Source of the DNA: Rhodospirillaceae bacterium
GTDB taxonomy: Bacteria > Pseudomonadota > Alphaproteobacteria > Rhodospirillales > Rhodospirillaceae
DNA: 64,000 nt
Direction of reading: 5' to 3'
Assembly (NCBI GenBank): GCA_947476925.1
Contig: CANJSF010000013.1
Coordinates: 46,703 to 110,702 of the forward strand
Under the pieces are notes generated by a model. The model was not told the DNA's origin. It did no database searches and was given only the letters and a program-made list of their open reading frames with translations. Shown one piece after another: positions 7,430-15,787 of this stretch. How positions within the stretch are numbered: the first letter of the stretch is position 1; each line of letters begins with the position of its first letter. Both the position numbers and the translations under genes were made by a program.

Positions 7430-10400
7430 TTAAGCCGCGCTCCTCCGGTCTGCTTCCACCACCGCTTCATCAACGGCCCGAATGAGGTCAGACTTAACGG
7501 CATCCAGTTCGTCAGGGTTTCCCTGCCGTTCCTCGATACGCTGGGCCAATGAACTCAGATGGTCAGCCCCGAATTGCGACGCAACGCCACGCAATGCATG
7601 CGCCGCATCCGTCACGCCCTTGCGATCGCGACGCTCGTGCGCCGCAAGAAGCTTGTCGCGGTAAGTACCGATATTCGTCGAGAATTTTGTCAGCAACTTC
7701 TTCAAACCTTCAGCGCCGAGCATGCCTTCAATTTCCGCGAGCATAACGCTGTTGAACGTATCGACCGGATGCGTCAGCGCACCCTTTGTGGCTTGTTCCG
7801 TTGTCGGCGTTCCATTCATCGTTAAGCTGGCCATGGTGCCATACAAAATCGGCCAATCGATCGGCTTTCCAACCACAATATTCGCGCCGGCTTTGATGTA
7901 TTTGGCAATGTTCTCGGCAATAAGGTCGGCCGTCAGCGCAATGATTGGGATTTTCGAGATCGCCATGGGCATCGCCCGGATCGTACGAACAGCATCCATG
8001 CCATCAAGCACCGGCATGTGCATGTCGATCAGCGCGATATCAAACACGTCATCTTGCGCAGCTTTAATCGCCAGCTCACCGTTCTCAACAGCAATAACCG
8101 TATGGCCCTGGCGCGACAGCATCGACACCACGAGATAGCGCGTTGTATCGGTATCTTCGGCGAACAAAATGCGGAGCGGTCGCACCTGCGTCCCCTGAAC
8201 GCGGGCTTTGCTTTCAACTACCGGCGCAAATCCGTTTGATGCTTTCCTTAGTTTGACGGTGAGAGTGAATGTCGAGCCACGTCCCCTTTCGCTTTCGACA
8301 GTAATGTTTCCGTCCATTGCTTCGGCGAAATGTTTCGAAATAGTGAGGCCCAACCCCGTGCCGCCAAATCGACGTGCAGTTGACGCGTCGGCTTGGGTGA
8401 ACGGCTGAAAGAGCTTTGCTATGTTCTCGGCGGAAATACCAATGCCGGAATCGGCGATTGCAAATGACACCTCGATACGGTCATCGACGACCCTCTGCGA
8501 TGTGGTAACCCTCACGAACCCTTTGGTCGTAAATTTGATCGCATTACCGACTAAATTGACCAGCGCCTGACGCAGCCGCTTCGGGTCGCCGGCAAGTCCA
8601 TCGACGTTGACGCCAGAGGAAATCAATTCAAATGACACCCCCTTCTCAGACGTGACCGAGCCGAAAAGCTGATGAATGTCTTGCAAAAGATCGGACAACG
8701 AGAAGTCAATTTCCTCAAGCTCAAATTTACCGCTCTCAATTTTCGACAAATCAAGAATTTCGTTCAGCAGGTCCAGCAAAATGCGTGCCGACTTTGTCAA
8801 AAGGCGCAACTGCTTCTCTTGTTCGGGTGATCGGGTTGAACCCAGCAGCAATTCCGCCATGCCGATGATACCCGTCATGGGCGTGCGCAACTCGTGGCTC
8901 ATTGTCGCCAGGAATTGCGACTTAGCGGCATCGGCGCGCTCGGCGCGTTGACGCTCCATATCAAGTTCAGTCGCCAGCAATCGCAAGTCGTCGGCGTTTG
9001 ATTTCAATTTATCTTGCGCTTCTTGCAGGGCCTTCTCACGTTCGATGCGCTCGTTGATGTCGCGCGCAATCGACACCACCTGAAATTCAGAATTGGCAAA
9101 ATCAACAACGCTAACGTTTGACTCCATCCAAATGTAGGAGCCGTCTTTGCGACGCAACCGCCAAATCGCCGTCTCGATATTCGGTCTCGCTTGCCCGCCA
9201 GTCAGACCACGCCGCTCAAGTAACGCCCGAACATCATCAGGGTGGACGACTGCGAACGTATCGTGCCCGATCACTTCTTCTTGCTTATAACCAGTCACGC
9301 GATAAACCGACGGCGAAACATAAGTTAGTTTTCGATTTCGGTCATAAAACGAAATAACGTCCGACGCGCTGTCGGTGAGCAGGCGAAACTTTTCTTCACT
9401 GTCTCGAAGGGTTCGCGTGATTGTTTTTTCGCTCGTAATGTCAATGACAACCCCGAACAAGCTCGCCTCGTCGGTTTGAAGGCGGCGCTGCGCCACCAAA
9501 CGCAAGTCGTGGGTAACACCGTCACGATCTACTGCTGTTGTCTCAATTTGAAATTCCTGGACTGCACCCGTTAAAACATCTTGCAGGCCCTTCAGGATTT
9601 GAGCTTTGTCCGCCGCACGAAACAATCCGGCAAAATTATCCAGTGATGTTTTGGTATCACCAGCCACCACACCCAGCAGGCGCTCGGCTTCGCCAGATAA
9701 GATCATCGCATCAGCGCGCGAGGAGATTGACCAATAGCCGATCTGCGCCACCACCTCGCCTAAAATCAGCTCGTTGGTTTTCAGCGCCAATTCGTTCTCG
9801 ACCGAGAACCGTTCCAGCAAAAAGCGTCGCAACACAAAACCAGTGGGAATACAAAAGCCAAAAAAAACGACTGCGAAGGCGGCAAACGTAATCTGCACTT
9901 GGCGCAGCGTGTCGCGCGAATCCTCGGTGCGATCAGCCCACACGCCGACGGCAGCCACAAACTCTTTGTTGATAATCAGCGGGACATACGACATCGCCAC
10001 GCCGACCGGCAATTCAACACCCTTGATAAAGTCGATTTGAGTGTCGACCCTGCGGCCTTGGCGCAAGACGGACATCGCGCTTTCGGGGATGCGGGCGCCG
10101 ACTTCACCGGCACGGCTACTATCGACAATCATGCCATTGCCATCGACCCGTCGAAATTCGCGCAAGACCCCGCGACGAAGTTCGGCCCACCGCGCATCAA
10201 ATTGAGTGGCCGAGACCCCCGCCGATTGATCGGAAAGCCCCATCACATCGCCGGAGGTCGATTCCGGTGCCGTCAAGACATCCGCAATAAGAACGGCGTT
10301 TCGAATTGCAGCGGCAACAGCAACGTCGTTTTGGATCCGGTCTGAGAAAACGCGCAAGCCCGCGCCAATCGTGACAATAAAAGCGACCGCCACTGCGGTG

Positions 10401-10519
10401 AGCGACCATAGGACGCGGTTGGTGCGGCGGACGGCCTGCACTTTGGTTAACGACGTTGTCGTCAATTGTTTCTTTTTAGCAGCCGCCATTTTTTCAACCA
10501 ACAGCGGAAGGGCCCGCAC
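7430..10519 (-). CDS. Membrane hybrid sensor histidine kinase (sensor-PAS-PAS-HisKA-HATPase-REC-HPt)
   Basis: 1029 aa. Two membrane helices (about 36-56 and 210-230) bracket a periplasmic sensor of about 150 residues; then two PAS domains (about 255-370 and 375-495; the second contains YVSPSVYRVTGYKQEEVIG), a coiled coil, a HisKA dimerisation domain with SHELRTPM near residue 541, an HATPase domain (NLVGNAIKF near 658, DSGIGI, GGTGLGL), a receiver (LIDMHMP, Asp near 828; GKPID with the Lys) and a C-terminal HPt domain (AHALRG near 973). This is a complete internal phosphorelay. The annotated start is GTG; an ATG at residue 11 is an alternative. It follows the amidase gene by 60 nt and precedes the receiver gene by 17 nt, so the three may be co-transcribed. 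Signal unknown. Confidence 0.92.
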   Translation of the reverse strand: MRALPLLVEKMAAAKKKQLTTTSLTKVQAVRRTNRVLWSLTAVAVAFIVTIGAGLRVFSDRIQNDVAVAAAIRNAVLIADVLTAPESTSGDVMGLSDQSAGVSATQFDARWAELRRGVLREFRRVDGNGMIVDSSRAGEVGARIPESAMSVLRQGRRVDTQIDFIKGVELPVGVAMSYVPLIINKEFVAAVGVWADRTEDSRDTLRQVQITFAAFAVVFFGFCIPTGFVLRRFLLERFSVENELALKTNELILGEVVAQIGYWSISSRADAMILSGEAERLLGVVAGDTKTSLDNFAGLFRAADKAQILKGLQDVLTGAVQEFQIETTAVDRDGVTHDLRLVAQRRLQTDEASLFGVVIDITSEKTITRTLRDSEEKFRLLTDSASDVISFYDRNRKLTYVSPSVYRVTGYKQEEVIGHDTFAVVHPDDVRALLERRGLTGGQARPNIETAIWRLRRKDGSYIWMESNVSVVDFANSEFQVVSIARDINERIEREKALQEAQDKLKSNADDLRLLATELDMERQRAERADAAKSQFLATMSHELRTPMTGIIGMAELLLGSTRSPEQEKQLRLLTKSARILLDLLNEILDLSKIESGKFELEEIDFSLSDLLQDIHQLFGSVTSEKGVSFELISSGVNVDGLAGDPKRLRQALVNLVGNAIKFTTKGFVRVTTSQRVVDDRIEVSFAIADSGIGISAENIAKLFQPFTQADASTARRFGGTGLGLTISKHFAEAMDGNITVESERGRGSTFTLTVKLRKASNGFAPVVESKARVQGTQVRPLRILFAEDTDTTRYLVVSMLSRQGHTVIAVENGELAIKAAQDDVFDIALIDMHMPVLDGMDAVRTIRAMPMAISKIPIIALTADLIAENIAKYIKAGANIVVGKPIDWPILYGTMASLTMNGTPTTEQATKGALTHPVDTFNSVMLAEIEGMLGAEGLKKLLTKFSTNIGTYRDKLLAAHERRDRKGVTDAAHALRGVASQFGADHLSSLAQRIEERQGNPDELDAVKSDLIRAVDEAVVEADRRSAA

Positions 10520-10579
10520 AATGCTCTGAGATTACAATCGCGGCCCGGGTGTTCCTAGCCTGATTGGCCTACGCCATAC

Positions 10580-11902
10580 TTAAGAGCGCTGCGCCACCAG
10601 GGGTTCTTTAAAGTAGCGGTCCAACCCCTTGACCACGGCTGTCATCAACTTGCCGCGATACCCCTCTTTCAACAGAGAGCTTTGATCCTCGCGGTTGGAT
10701 AAATACCCCATCTCGATCAGGATCGAGGGAATATCGGGTGATTTGAGCACTGCAAACCCGGCAAAGCGGTGCGCATTACGCAGCAGTGTCACCTCGCGCT
10801 TGAGTTCGTCGATCAGGCTTCCGGCTAAACGCGCGGCCAAATTCATGCTCTCGCGCTGGGCCAGATCAATGAGAATGTTACGGACCTCTTGGGATTCCTT
10901 GGTCAAATCCATGCCAATGATCAGGTCGGCTTTGTTCTCGCGTTCGGCCAACGCTTCGGCCTCGGCGTCAGACGCCTTTTCCGACAGCGTGTAAACCGAC
11001 AACCCGCGAATGGCACTATCTCGAATTGAATCTGCGTGTAGCGAAATAAAAATATCGGCGGGCGCATGGCGCGCGATTTCGATGCGCTGGCGCAGCACCA
11101 GCGATGTGTCGCTGGTGCGCGTCAACATCGCACGGTAACGGCCCGTGGCCTCCAGCTTTTGTTTCAACTGCTGGGCTGCCATCAAGGTAATCGTTTTCTC
11201 GTAGGTGCCGCCGGGCCCGATTGCACCCGGGTCAATGCCCCCATGACCCGGATCGATGGCCACAACGATTTTGCGATCTTTTGCTTTTGCTGCGGGCTTG
11301 TCGGATACCGGGGTTGGAGCGGCTGGTGTTGGCTTGGCGCTGGCCAGCCCTGCGCTGCCTTGGGGTTTGATCCGTGTGATTTGGTTTAAGGCTGCGGCCG
11401 CTTTGAAGGCGTCGTCGGTGGTCGACATTAAATCCAAAATCAGCCGCCACGGCGTTGCGCCAGTTGGCGGCAGAAGATAGGCCTGAGATAGTTGAGCAGC
11501 CTGGGCGAGATCAATCACCAGTCGCGAGCGACCCCGCTCGAAGAGCCCCGCGCGCACGGCGCTGACCAAAGCCGTCTTGGGTACCGAAACGTCAGACGAC
11601 CACGCTAATTCAGGTAAATCCACCACCAATCGGCGGGGCTCGGGCAATACAAAGGCAGACGCCTCAATGCCTTCGGACAATTCGACCACCAGCCGCGTAA
11701 ACGTGCCGTGGTCGTGAATCCGCATCGTGCTGGCCTGCGGCATGGCATGGGCCGCGACCGGCATCAGGATGAGCCCAGACGCGCCCAGGACTGCGCGGCG
11801 ATGAACCCGCGTGCCGGATAAGGCCGGTTTCTTTTTGTTCTTGGAGGCCGCCATTGCCGCAAAAGACCCCTTTCGACCTTCACGCAATAAAATTACGCGC
11901 AT
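10580..11902 (-). CDS. amiC: N-acetylmuramoyl-L-alanine amidase (AMIN + Amidase_3), Tat-type leader
   Basis: Up to 440 aa; the ATG at residue 17 is an alternative start. The leader contains HRRAVLGASG followed by a hydrophobic stretch and MPVAAHA, a twin-arginine signal as in E. coli AmiC. An AMIN domain (about 60-160; LVVELSEGIEASAFVL, RRLVVDLPELAW) should target septal peptidoglycan; after a proline/alanine linker comes the zinc amidase: AIDPGHGGIDPGAIG (first His ligand), a glutamate in YEKTITL, FISLHADS (second His), and the catalytic Glu in SILIEMGYLSN. It cleaves the amide between MurNAc and the stem peptide during cell separation. It is divergent from rne, a common alphaproteobacterial arrangement, but the usual downstream penicillin-binding protein gene is absent and a histidine kinase follows. 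Confidence 0.92.
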   Translation of the reverse strand: MRVILLREGRKGSFAAMAASKNKKKPALSGTRVHRRAVLGASGLILMPVAAHAMPQASTMRIHDHGTFTRLVVELSEGIEASAFVLPEPRRLVVDLPELAWSSDVSVPKTALVSAVRAGLFERGRSRLVIDLAQAAQLSQAYLLPPTGATPWRLILDLMSTTDDAFKAAAALNQITRIKPQGSAGLASAKPTPAAPTPVSDKPAAKAKDRKIVVAIDPGHGGIDPGAIGPGGTYEKTITLMAAQQLKQKLEATGRYRAMLTRTSDTSLVLRQRIEIARHAPADIFISLHADSIRDSAIRGLSVYTLSEKASDAEAEALAERENKADLIIGMDLTKESQEVRNILIDLAQRESMNLAARLAGSLIDELKREVTLLRNAHRFAGFAVLKSPDIPSILIEMGYLSNREDQSSLLKEGYRGKLMTAVVKGLDRYFKEPLVAQRS

Positions 11903-12468
11903 AGGTCATCTTGAACCCACTATAGTTAACTTCTCGAGTCGTTTCAAGAATCTCAATGGGTTAGCGGAAGGGCACAGATTTCCGATGGGGCCAGGCCGTG
12001 CGGCGGCGGTGCAAAAAACCTACTTAAATATGTGCCTGGAATAATCAATTGTACCTTAACCAACATCCGACTATTTTGCCGTGGTCCGGCTTTCGGGACT
12101 AAAGGGCATCCCGGTTTTGCATTGCGAGACCGTTGAAACAAAAGGCAAATTTATGCCCGCCCGAAATTTGAGCCGGTCGCAATACTGTTTGTCTGGGTCT
12201 GTGGTTTTAAAAAACAGCAGCTGGGCAGCAAGAACCCATCGGGGGACAGGCGCTGTGCAACCTTGCGTCCAACACATGACAGTTCACGGCGACGCGTTTG
12301 CGTCGTCGACGAATGTGCTGTCCGACGCATCTGCCCATCGCGCACGCGGCTTAGCCGCAGGCGCCGTCATGTCTCCTTCGTCTTTTCAACACACTTACAA
12401 TGCGGACCCGGGCGCACGCGCGCCATCACTCGTTGCCATGCAGCGGGGCCGCCGGAGAATAACGCGCT
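11903..12468. other. 566-bp divergent region between the amidase and rne; probable rne 5' leader
   Basis: No convincing gene. It must hold the amidase promoter and the rne promoter plus untranslated leader. The clearest structure is a stable hairpin at 12287-12308: CGGCGACGC, loop GTTT, GCGTCGTCG (9 bp with one G-U). Long structured leaders are how RNase E autoregulates in enterobacteria; whether this one does is inference. Open frames here have neither ribosome-binding sites nor family resemblance. Confidence 0.5.
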
Positions 12469-15400
12469 ATGGTCAAACGGATGCTGATCGATGCCACTCA
12501 CCCAGAGGAAACTCGGGTGGTGGTGCTGGACGGAACGCGGCTTGAGGAATTCGACGTCGAGACGTCGACCAAAAAGCAAAACAAAAGTAACATCTATCTT
12601 GCGAAAGTCGTTCGGGTTGAACCGTCGCTGCAAGCGGCGTTCGTCGATTACGGCGGCGGTCGTCATGGCTTCTTAGCATTTAGCGAAATTCACCCAGACT
12701 ATTACCAAATCCCAGTTGCCGATCGCGAACGGCTGTTGGCTGAAGTGCAGCGTCATGAACGCCATGACGAGGACGACCATCATCACAATGGCGATCAGCC
12801 CCACAACGACCTCAGCGACGGCGACCAATACCGAGCCGAGCAGCCCGGAGAAGATAGCCAGCCCAGTTCGTTCGATGTGCCCGACGAGCCGCCAGAAGGC
12901 GCGCCCCATCATGACGACGATCATCATGACCAGCATGACGATGTCCCGCACGATACCGCCCCGCCGGCTGACGCCCTGCCCTTAAGCTTTGCGCCGCCGA
13001 CGGTGTCATCGGACCCCATTCCCGAAACGCCGCTTGATGAAGCACCTGCCGCTCCGGCGGCAGAGCCCGCGCCGGTCGTCGACGACAACAATCCGCATGG
13101 CGATTTAGAAGTCGCGGCGTCTCACGAAGCCGATGCCGCCAGCATTGAGATTGAATCTGCGACGACAATGCCAGCGGTCAATGGCGACGACCAACCCGTG
13201 GCGCAATCGACTGAAGCCACCGGCGACGATTTTGGTGAGCGTGCGTCCCAGGTCCTCGAAGCCCCCGTTGAAGAACGCCCCGTCGACGTTGTGGGTGGCG
13301 CTGAAGCCGGCGACAACGAAGACGGCGATGATGATGAAGCTGAAGACGAAGACTCACGTCGTCGTCGCCGCTTCCTCGCCTCACGGCACTACAAAATTCA
13401 AGAAGTCATCAAGCGCCGCCAGATCATGCTGGTGCAGGTGGTGAAAGAGGAGCGCGGCAATAAAGGCGCCGCACTGACAACATACCTGTCATTAGCCGGT
13501 CGTTATTGCGTGTTGATGCCCAACTCGTCGCGCGGCGGTGGCGTTTCACGCAAGATCACAAATGCCACGGACCGTCGCCGCTTGAAATCGATTATGGCCG
13601 AGTTGCAGCCCCCCAAGACGGCGGCTGTGATTTTGCGCACGGCCGGTGCCGAGCGCAGCAAGCCTGAGATCAAACGCGACTACGAATACTTGATGCGGAC
13701 GTGGGACCAGATCCGCGAGAACACGCTGCAATCGCGTGCGCCCGCGCTGATCCACGAAGAAGGCAACCTGATTAAGCGCGCCATACGCGACGTGTACTCG
13801 AAAGACATCGAAGACGTGCTGGTGGAAGGCGACGAGGGTTACAAAACCGCCAAAGACTTTATGCGGATGCTGACGCCGAGCCATTCGAAAAAAGTTCAAC
13901 ACTATACCGAATCGAACATCTCACTGTTTCAACGCTACCAAGTTGAAACGCAACTTGAAGCCATCAACACGCCTTCGGTTCAGTTGCGCTCGGGCGGCTC
14001 GATTGTATTCGGCCAAACCGAAGCTTTGGTGGCCATCGACGTCAACTCTGGCCGCGCCACCCGCGAACGGCACATCGAAGAAACCGCGCTGAAAACCAAC
14101 CTTGAAGCTGCAGACGAAATCGCGCGTCAATTGCGCTTGCGCGATTTGGCAGGCTTGGTTGTCATCGACTTCATCGACATGGAAGAAAACCGGAACAATC
14201 ATGCGGTTGAACGCCGGTTGAAAGAAGCGCTGAAGCTAGACCGCGCACGCATTCAAGTGGGCCGCATTAGTCATTTTGGATTGTTGGAACTCTCGCGCCA
14301 ACGTCTCCGGCCCAGCTTGATTGAAACCAACTTCCGCCCCTGCGGCCATTGCGCCGGCACCGGACTTATTCGTTCGATTGAGTCCTCGTCGATCTACGCA
14401 TTGCGCATGATCGAAGAAGAAGGCATTCGTCGCCGCTCGAGCGAACTCACCGTCACAGTCCATCCCGATGTCGCGCTTTACTTGCTGAACTATAAGCGCG
14501 ACGGCTTGGCGCTTTTGGAAGCCCGCTATAGCGTGCGGATTTTCGTGTTGGGTGATGCCAACATCATTCAGCCCAACGTGCGTATCGACCGTGTGAAGGC
14601 CACGCGACCAATGGCCGAAGACACGACGGCACAAACGCCGCAAGCGTTCATCGCACCCAGCCCCGAGCCTGAGCCCGAGGATGAGGTCGAAGTCGAAGAG
14701 GAAGAAACGGCTGAAGAGAATGTTTCCAATGTCGAGTCAGCGCCACGCGGTGATCGTGACCAAGAGTCCGAAGGCGGACGTGGCGGACGCGGACGTGGGC
14801 GTCGTCGCCGTCGCCGTGGCAAGCGCGATGGCCGCGACTTCGGTCGCGACCAGCAAGGCGGACCTTCCGAGCAATCACCAGATCGCGCTCCGCAACCAAC
14901 CGCTAATTTTGACAACCCATCAATCGAACCCCGAGACGAAGCGGGCAGCGCCGATGCCGAAGGCGGCGCGTCGCAACCGCCGTTCTCCGAGGGCGGTGAA
15001 GGTGGTGAAGGCAGCGAACAAGACCGTGGCGCCCGCCGTCGCCGCCGTGGGCGCAGAGGTGGTCGTCGTCGTCGCCGCGAGTTTGGCGACCAAGGTGCGC
15101 CAGGCGAAGGCGGCCAAGACCAATCCGCTGAGGGCTCAGAGTCATCTGAAGGTGCTGGGATAAACGGCAGTGAAAGCTCTGATGCTTCGCCCGCGCCGAT
15201 CAATGGTGACGACACGCAAGCACCCAGCCGCAAGCGCGGTTTCTTTAGCGCCATTAAAGAAACAGCTCTGTCGTGGACACGCGGTGACAATGGTTCGGAG
15301 TCCGAAGCACGCCCCGAGCCACAACCAGCGCCAATAACTGAGGCCCGCGAGGTCACGCCGCCTCCTGCGCCCGTGATCGCACCACCACCGCCGCCGCCCG

Positions 15401-15534
15401 CACCCGTTTATGTGCAGCCCGTGGCGCCGGCACCAACACCGCCGCCTCCGGCACCGCCCGCACCTTCGCCGGCGGTGGAGGAAGCCCCGTCTGGCCCGCC
15501 CAAGCGCGGATGGTGGAGCCAACCGAAAGAATAA
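12469..15534 (+). CDS. rne: Ribonuclease E with large acidic S1 insertion and C-terminal GWW (PNPase-binding type) peptide
   Basis: 1021 aa endoribonuclease, scaffold of the RNA degradosome. N-terminus MVKRMLIDATHPEETRV is canonical. The S1 domain begins (IYLAKVVRVEPSLQAAFVDYG, about 42-62) but is interrupted at about residue 95 by some 200 residues rich in D, E, H, P and A, including His/Asp clusters, and resumes near 297 after an RRRRR patch. Catalytic aspartates lie in AIDVNSGRATRE (about 520) and FIDMEENRN (about 567); the zinc-link cysteines are C-G-H-C near 625. The C-terminal third (about 710-1021) is disordered with alternating arginine-rich and acidic blocks, a proline run, and ends PPKRGWWSQPKE. 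Start supported by GGAGAAT upstream; a strong terminator follows. Confidence 0.95.
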   Translation: MVKRMLIDATHPEETRVVVLDGTRLEEFDVETSTKKQNKSNIYLAKVVRVEPSLQAAFVDYGGGRHGFLAFSEIHPDYYQIPVADRERLLAEVQRHERHDEDDHHHNGDQPHNDLSDGDQYRAEQPGEDSQPSSFDVPDEPPEGAPHHDDDHHDQHDDVPHDTAPPADALPLSFAPPTVSSDPIPETPLDEAPAAPAAEPAPVVDDNNPHGDLEVAASHEADAASIEIESATTMPAVNGDDQPVAQSTEATGDDFGERASQVLEAPVEERPVDVVGGAEAGDNEDGDDDEAEDEDSRRRRRFLASRHYKIQEVIKRRQIMLVQVVKEERGNKGAALTTYLSLAGRYCVLMPNSSRGGGVSRKITNATDRRRLKSIMAELQPPKTAAVILRTAGAERSKPEIKRDYEYLMRTWDQIRENTLQSRAPALIHEEGNLIKRAIRDVYSKDIEDVLVEGDEGYKTAKDFMRMLTPSHSKKVQHYTESNISLFQRYQVETQLEAINTPSVQLRSGGSIVFGQTEALVAIDVNSGRATRERHIEETALKTNLEAADEIARQLRLRDLAGLVVIDFIDMEENRNNHAVERRLKEALKLDRARIQVGRISHFGLLELSRQRLRPSLIETNFRPCGHCAGTGLIRSIESSSIYALRMIEEEGIRRRSSELTVTVHPDVALYLLNYKRDGLALLEARYSVRIFVLGDANIIQPNVRIDRVKATRPMAEDTTAQTPQAFIAPSPEPEPEDEVEVEEEETAEENVSNVESAPRGDRDQESEGGRGGRGRGRRRRRRGKRDGRDFGRDQQGGPSEQSPDRAPQPTANFDNPSIEPRDEAGSADAEGGASQPPFSEGGEGGEGSEQDRGARRRRRGRRGGRRRRREFGDQGAPGEGGQDQSAEGSESSEGAGINGSESSDASPAPINGDDTQAPSRKRGFFSAIKETALSWTRGDNGSESEARPEPQPAPITEAREVTPPPAPVIAPPPPPPAPVYVQPVAPAPTPPPPAPPAPSPAVEEAPSGPPKRGWWSQPKE

Positions 15535-15546
15535 GACCGCAACTCG

Positions 15547-15583
15547 ACGCCGCAGGAAACCGACCTGCGGCGTTGGTGTTTTT
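15547..15583 (+). terminator. Intrinsic terminator of rne
   Basis: Ten-bp perfect stem ACGCCGCAGG (15547-15556), loop AAACCGA, CCTGCGGCGT (15564-15573), followed by TGGTGTTTTT. It lies 13 nt past the rne stop. Confidence 0.9.
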
Positions 15584-15787
15584 GCCCCAAAGAGCGAGAG
15601 TTCATCCAGCAGACACTCTTGGCGGCGGTGCTTACACGGCATCTCTCGCCGATCATACAGTCCAGCAGCACTCCGGCTCCTTTGGGCTGGTATGGAAAGT
15701 TGTGGGCTTGTGGCAGCCCCGGCACTAGCTTGCCCAACCCTTTAGGGGATGGGTGTCCTCGTAACGCCACTCACTGAGGTTGTAGAC

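Noticed and set aside
12081..12545. A 154-codon rightward frame in the amidase-rne gap
   Set aside because: No ribosome-binding site, no family resemblance, and it runs into the rne start in another frame.
14568..15356. Long leftward frame antisense to the rne C-terminus
   Set aside because: Mirror of the low-complexity Arg/Pro/Ser-rich region; composition artefact.
15700..15740. Sigma-54 promoter before the TonB receptor
   Set aside because: GGCAC and TTGC are present but spaced one base too close, which sigma-54 does not tolerate.
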